DNA from: Bacteroidales bacterium UBA1064
Lineage (GTDB): Bacteria; Bacteroidota; Bacteroidia; Bacteroidales; Tenuifilaceae
DNA: 16,898 nucleotides
Assembly: GCA_002316235.1 (NCBI GenBank)
Contig: DCDD01000094.1
Span: 1-16,898, forward strand
Direction: 5' to 3'
Below, one piece after another: positions 13,485 to 16,898 of this stretch. The stretch's first letter is position 1. Each line of letters starts with the position of its first letter. The notes under the pieces are model-generated. The model saw only the letters and a program-made list of their open reading frames with translations. It made no database searches and was not told the origin of the DNA. Made by a program: the position numbers and the translations under genes.

Positions 13485-15857
13485 TTAAGTTGCCCCTTCG
13501 GGCGAAAGGTATTTTCGTAAAATGTTGAAAAGGTCAACTCTACTTACCGGTTTGGTAATGAAATCGTTGCAACCGGCTTCAATGCTAAGGTTTATTTTAA
13601 CCCCGGAGCTGTAGGCTGTTTGCGCAACTATTATGACTTTTGTATCAATTTGCCGGATTGCACGGGTTACCTCAATTCCATCCATATCGGCAAGGCGTAG
13701 GTCCATTAGCACCATATCAACATTGTGGTTGGTGCTGAAAATTTCAATTGCCTCGCTTCCCCTTTTGGCATTTATGATACTGCATCCTGTATCCTCAAGC
13801 ATTTTGGCTAGCAGAAAGTAGTTGGAATGGATATCCTCGACTATAAGTATTGTTTTATTCTTAAGCTGAGGCGGCTCCTGAAGGAGGAAGTGCTTGCCGT
13901 TTTTGGCTGTTACCCTTTTTCGGGTACCAATTGGGGTGTAGGGGATTTCAAAATTTACGGTTGTTCCCAGATTCTCGGTCGTTTCTATCCAAATTCTACC
14001 GTTCAGAAAATCAATAAGTCGTTTTACTACCGGAAGGCCAAGTCTGAGGCTTCCGTAAGGATTCGAGTCGTTTGTCTGAGTAAATGGTTCATAGAGTGTT
14101 TCAAGTTGGCTGTTACTTATTCCTGGTCCGCTATCCTGCACCCAGAAATGAAGCATGGCGTCGTTTGTTTTCTTGCAACCCAGCTCAATATACCCCTTGG
14201 GTGTGAACTTAACCGAGTTGTTTATCAGCTTTGTGAAAATATTCCTAATGAGGTTTCTATCCGAAAGGATGTCAAAATCAATCTCTTCGTCAATGAAGGT
14301 TTGAATGGCAATATGATCCTTATCAAATATTCTAAGTTCGTTTAGCAGCAATGCGTGGAGGGTACCAAACAAATCCTGCAGGTTGATGCGCTGGTACACC
14401 AGCTTGAGCTGGTGGGTTTCTAGTTTTGAAAGGTCTAAAATGTTGTCAATTTGATGCTGCAGGACGGTGGCGCTCTTGTTGATTTCCTTTGTATAGTGCA
14501 AGGTTTGTTGTGGTTTAACGTGTGGCCCGTTCAACAGCTCGCTATAGCCAATGATGGTGTTCAGGGGTGTTCTGATTTCGAACGATAGGTTAGCCAAAAG
14601 CATATCCTTAAAGGCTTCAAGCTCATTATTTCTTAGCGACACGGTTTCCAGGCCTTTTCTTAGCATATCTACCTCATGAGTAAGCTGCTCAATTTGCTCT
14701 CTTTGCTGGCGGGTTATAAGGTTGTGTTTGTTGATTCTTTTTCTGATTCTCCAGCGATGAAAAAGCAAAAGTCCGATAATGACAGCTGTAAAAATACCAG
14801 CAATCCAGGGTAGGTCAGATATTGTATCCCTGGTACTTTTAGGCTCATACACAAAGTTGTTCAGGCTACGTGTTTTGCTAATCAGACCAGCCCTAAGCAG
14901 CACTTCGGTCATTTGCTTCCACCTTCCCATGTTGGAGTGGCCAATGTTGATGAAATCTGGCTGAATGAACTCCTTAACCCTTTGAGCTTCATTCAGCAGG
15001 TGCTCGGTTGTTTTGGTTGATTTATACTTGGTCTGTATGAGCTTAACTATCTCCTCAGGATTTTGAAGGGCGTACTCCCATCCTTTAATGCTGGCTTCCA
15101 GGAAGCGATTCGTCCTCGATGGATTTCTTTTAACTTCTTCCTGGGTGGTGAAAAGGCATTCGGCATAAAAATCTATCCCATATTTTTTAGGTGAAATAAC
15201 CCTGTAGGGTATGCCAAACTTGTCGAGGAAGTAGGGTTCGTTTGTCAGGTAAGCCTCCGTGGCATCAACCTGGCCGTTTAAAAGCCTGTTGAGCGAGAAG
15301 GAAGCGCTGACGGCTTTTATTTGTGATGGCTTAATGCCCTCAACACCCAGCATGGCAAGTATATCGGTTGTACCGCCACCCTTTGCGCTTAGCTCTATGG
15401 TCTTGTTAACCAAGTCGCCCGGGGTGTAAATATTGCTGCTGGCAAGAACCAGCAAAACCGACGGGCTGCTTTGGAAAATTGGAGCGAGGAGAACCAAAGG
15501 CTTGCCATTCATGTACTGGACAAGCAAGTCGGAGCAGGCAACACCGTAATTTGCCCTGCCCGACAACACCTCGTCAATAGCCGAGGTGTTGGATGGAAGT
15601 TCCCTTATCTCGACATTCAATCCGGCCTTCTCGTAAAATCCCTTTTCAAGTGCTGCGTAGTACCCGGCAAACTGGAATTGATGCTTCCATTTTAGCTGGA
15701 GAACAATGGTGTTGGAGTTTTTTCCGTAGGCTGATGACGCTAAAAAACCTACCAGGAATAGTAATAGAAGTGGTAGTATTTTTTTTAATACAATAACACC
15801 CGCGGTATTAATGCGATTGGTATGGGAATGCTTTTTAGAAATGGTTGAAATCTTCAC
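13485..15857 (-). CDS. Hybrid sensor kinase with NMT1/THI5-like periplasmic domain, atypical His box
   Basis: A 790-residue one-protein phosphorelay. An N-terminal signal-anchor at about 24-44 precedes an NMT1/THI5-type substrate-binding domain at about 50-335 (LQLKWKHQFQFAGYYAALEKGFY). A second membrane helix lies at 351-367 and a coiled-coil linker at about 375-420. The HisKA-like helix is 417-485, the HATPase domain about 533-640, and the receiver about 668-785. The HATPase N-box (NNSVKFT, 546-552) and D575-S-G-P-G are kept. The receiver has E674-D675, D719, T747 and K769. Unusually, the dimerisation helix reads NLSFEIRTPLN, so F426 replaces the phospho-accepting histidine. The G2 box is reduced to GSLRLGL (602-608). 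The GTG at 15857 is the only plausible start, since a TAG lies two codons upstream. The periplasmic domain probably binds a small metabolite; its identity cannot be read. Confidence 0.93.
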   Translation of the reverse strand: MKISTISKKHSHTNRINTAGVIVLKKILPLLLLFLVGFLASSAYGKNSNTIVLQLKWKHQFQFAGYYAALEKGFYEKAGLNVEIRELPSNTSAIDEVLSGRANYGVACSDLLVQYMNGKPLVLLAPIFQSSPSVLLVLASSNIYTPGDLVNKTIELSAKGGGTTDILAMLGVEGIKPSQIKAVSASFSLNRLLNGQVDATEAYLTNEPYFLDKFGIPYRVISPKKYGIDFYAECLFTTQEEVKRNPSRTNRFLEASIKGWEYALQNPEEIVKLIQTKYKSTKTTEHLLNEAQRVKEFIQPDFINIGHSNMGRWKQMTEVLLRAGLISKTRSLNNFVYEPKSTRDTISDLPWIAGIFTAVIIGLLLFHRWRIRKRINKHNLITRQQREQIEQLTHEVDMLRKGLETVSLRNNELEAFKDMLLANLSFEIRTPLNTIIGYSELLNGPHVKPQQTLHYTKEINKSATVLQHQIDNILDLSKLETHQLKLVYQRINLQDLFGTLHALLLNELRIFDKDHIAIQTFIDEEIDFDILSDRNLIRNIFTKLINNSVKFTPKGYIELGCKKTNDAMLHFWVQDSGPGISNSQLETLYEPFTQTNDSNPYGSLRLGLPVVKRLIDFLNGRIWIETTENLGTTVNFEIPYTPIGTRKRVTAKNGKHFLLQEPPQLKNKTILIVEDIHSNYFLLAKMLEDTGCSIINAKRGSEAIEIFSTNHNVDMVLMDLRLADMDGIEVTRAIRQIDTKVIIVAQTAYSSGVKINLSIEAGCNDFITKPVSRVDLFNILRKYLSPEGAT

Positions 15858-16115
15858 GTCGGGCTAGCTAAAAGAATCATTATGATTTACACTTTTACGC
15901 AATGTTAAAGTTACACTATTTAATAAAAAAATCTGCATCAGCTTTTAAAAAATTACAATTTACACGGTCTAACGGGTAGGCGTTAAATTACTTCAAATTC
16001 AAGTGTGGCTGGCAATTCGGATGTTAGAATGTGGTGCTAAAATATAAAAGTTGGGAATTTTCTGAAAAACCTATTTTAATGTATAATGATTTGCAAATGT
16101 TGTATCAGGTTGGAG
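15858..16115. other. A/T-rich upstream region of the hybrid kinase
   Basis: This 258-bp gap separates the end of the rlmI-like gene from the kinase start, both on the minus strand. It should hold the kinase promoter, but I see no exact TANNTTTG box on the minus strand. Notable elements are a 13-bp palindrome near the start codon, three copies of TTACAC (15887, 15911, 15960), and a TAACG/CGTTA stem at 15970-15985 that could act as a weak rlmI terminator. No gene longer than an eight-codon leader is visible. Confidence 0.4.
15875..15887. promoter_or_regulatory. Palindrome AATCAT-T-ATGATT upstream of the hybrid kinase
   Basis: Two perfect 6-bp half-sites flank one central base and end 18 bp upstream of the GTG start. 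Such a symmetric A/T-rich site could be an operator. It also contains, on the minus strand, an ATG opening an eight-codon reading frame whose TGA overlaps the kinase GTG. A 13-bp palindrome in A/T-rich DNA can arise by chance, so confidence is low. Confidence 0.25.
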
Positions 16116-16898
16116 CTACTTCACTTTAAGAACCAGCCCCTTGAGGTATTCACTCTCAGGGTGGTAAATGTTTATAGGATGATCTGCTGGTTGTGAGAGT
16201 TGATGGAGAATGGATATCTCACGGCCCGAAATGGCACTGGCCGAGAATACGGCATTCCTGAAATCGGTTTTATCCACCACCTGCGAGCAGGAAAAAGTAA
16301 ATAGCAAACCTCCAGGTTTCAACCTTCGGATGGCAGCCAGATTCAAGCGCTTGTAGGCTTGCAGGGCATTTTTGAGTGCATCCTTATGCTTGGCAAAGGC
16401 CGGAGGGTCAAGAACTATAATGTCGAAGAATTCGCTTGTTGTTCGCAGGTAATCAAAAACATCGGCTATTAGTACTTTGTGGTTTGTAGTGGGGCTAAAG
16501 TTGAGGTTGATATTTTGCTGCAATGCCTTTACAGCTGCTTCGGAACTTTCAACATCGGTTACCTCGGAAGCCCCACCTGCCAAGGCGTAAACCGAGAAGC
16601 CTCCTGTATAGGCAAAAGTGTTAAGAACGCTCAAACCCTTAGCGTAACTTTGTAGCAGATGACGATTTTCGCGCTGGTCAAGAAAAAATCCGGTTTTCTG
16701 CCCCTGCTCAAACGAAACGATGAATTGGTGGCCATTCTCAATAAACGTTCCTTTAGTGTCGCCTTCCCCTTCAATAAATCCATCGGAGGGATGTAAGTTT
16801 TCGCGTCGGGGAAGGGTGCTGCTGCTTTTATCGTAAACTGCCTTTATGTTTCCGTCGAAAATCTCTATAAGAGCGCGGGCAATTGCCTGGCGGGCAAG
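16116..16898 (-). CDS. rlmI: RlmI-type 23S rRNA (cytosine-C5) methyltransferase, 5' end outside window
   Basis: The reading frame is open from the stop at 16116 to the window edge, giving the last 260 residues of a protein usually about 390-400 long. The missing part should be the N-terminal PUA domain. An apparent start at 16634 is only an internal TTG, because conserved sequence continues upstream: the G-Q-K-T-G-F-F-L-D-Q-R-E-N-R segment (about 16661-16703) leads into SVLNTFAYTGGFS. The SAM-binding fold, DPPAF, the catalytic-type cysteine in FTFSCSQ, and the C-terminal HPESEYLKGL are all present. E. coli RlmI makes m5C1962 in 23S rRNA. Assignment to this exact site is by family similarity. 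The gene is on the same strand as the hybrid kinase but separated from it by 258 bp. Confidence 0.92.
   Translation of the reverse strand, partial: LARQAIARALIEIFDGNIKAVYDKSSSTLPRRENLHPSDGFIEGEGDTKGTFIENGHQFIVSFEQGQKTGFFLDQRENRHLLQSYAKGLSVLNTFAYTGGFSVYALAGGASEVTDVESSEAAVKALQQNINLNFSPTTNHKVLIADVFDYLRTTSEFFDIIVLDPPAFAKHKDALKNALQAYKRLNLAAIRRLKPGGLLFTFSCSQVVDKTDFRNAVFSASAISGREISILHQLSQPADHPINIYHPESEYLKGLVLKVK

Noticed and set aside
13827..14345. 172-codon plus-strand open frame inside the hybrid kinase
   Set aside because: Antisense to the conserved ATPase and receiver-linker region. No domain is recognisable in the product.
14571..14600. Sequencing error explaining the missing kinase histidine
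   Set aside because: At least two base substitutions are needed and the reading frame is intact on both sides, so an error is a poor explanation.
16116..16634. A complete 172-residue methyltransferase starting at 16634
   Set aside because: The start there is an internal TTG. The frame stays open to 16898 and encodes conserved RlmI sequence upstream, so the gene is simply cut by the window edge.
1..16898. CRISPR array, tRNA, rRNA, insertion sequence or prophage
   Set aside because: No regularly spaced repeats, cloverleaf or rRNA-like sequence, transposase, integrase or phage structural gene was recognised on either strand.

Overview
The window looks like ordinary chromosome from a member of the Bacteroidota, probably Bacteroidales or a near relative. 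This rests on several signs together. Start codons are preceded by A/T-rich leaders with no Shine-Dalgarno sequence. Exact TANNTTTG-type -7 boxes lie upstream of two genes. A very long TamB-like gene is transcribed divergently from tsaD. There is a Bacteroidota-style exbB-exbD-tonB cluster and a hybrid sensor kinase with a periplasmic ligand-binding domain. No mobile element, phage gene, CRISPR array, tRNA or rRNA was found. Genus-level assignment is not possible from reading alone.

Layout from left to right. Bases 1-221 hold no credible gene but contain a hairpin flanked by short direct repeats, then a candidate promoter. A CLC-type anion transporter with a C-terminal CBS pair follows (222-2003). 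After a 273-bp gap comes a stand-alone receiver-domain response regulator (2277-2675), then glyA (2745-4025) with its own candidate promoter and a downstream hairpin. Next are a small two-helix membrane protein (4184-4666) and a TSUP/TauE-SafE permease (4690-5439), which may be co-transcribed. Convergent to these on the minus strand is a run of four genes, read tamB-like (12158-7500), exbB, exbD and tonB-like (down to 5448). tsaD (12188-13207) diverges from tamB with only 29 bp between the outermost starts. A 277-bp repeat-bearing convergent gap separates tsaD from a 790-residue hybrid sensor kinase on the minus strand (15857-13485). The C-terminal two thirds of an RlmI-type rRNA methyltransferase gene runs off the right edge.

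Functionally, the minus-strand block is a cell-envelope module: a Ton motor (ExbB/ExbD/TonB) beside a TamB-like protein thought to bridge the two membranes. glyA, tsaD and rlmI are housekeeping genes for one-carbon metabolism, tRNA t6A modification and 23S rRNA methylation. Two signalling genes about 11 kb apart, the single-domain receiver and the hybrid kinase, carry receivers of the same general type.

I found no clearly undescribed multi-gene system. The most notable points are single-gene oddities. The hybrid kinase has phenylalanine where the phospho-accepting histidine should be, and an eroded ATP-lid motif. The CLC protein keeps the gating glutamate but has valine at the internal proton-glutamate position. 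A tandem 8-bp repeat sits upstream of the response regulator, and two intergenic regions carry REP/MITE-like inverted repeats.
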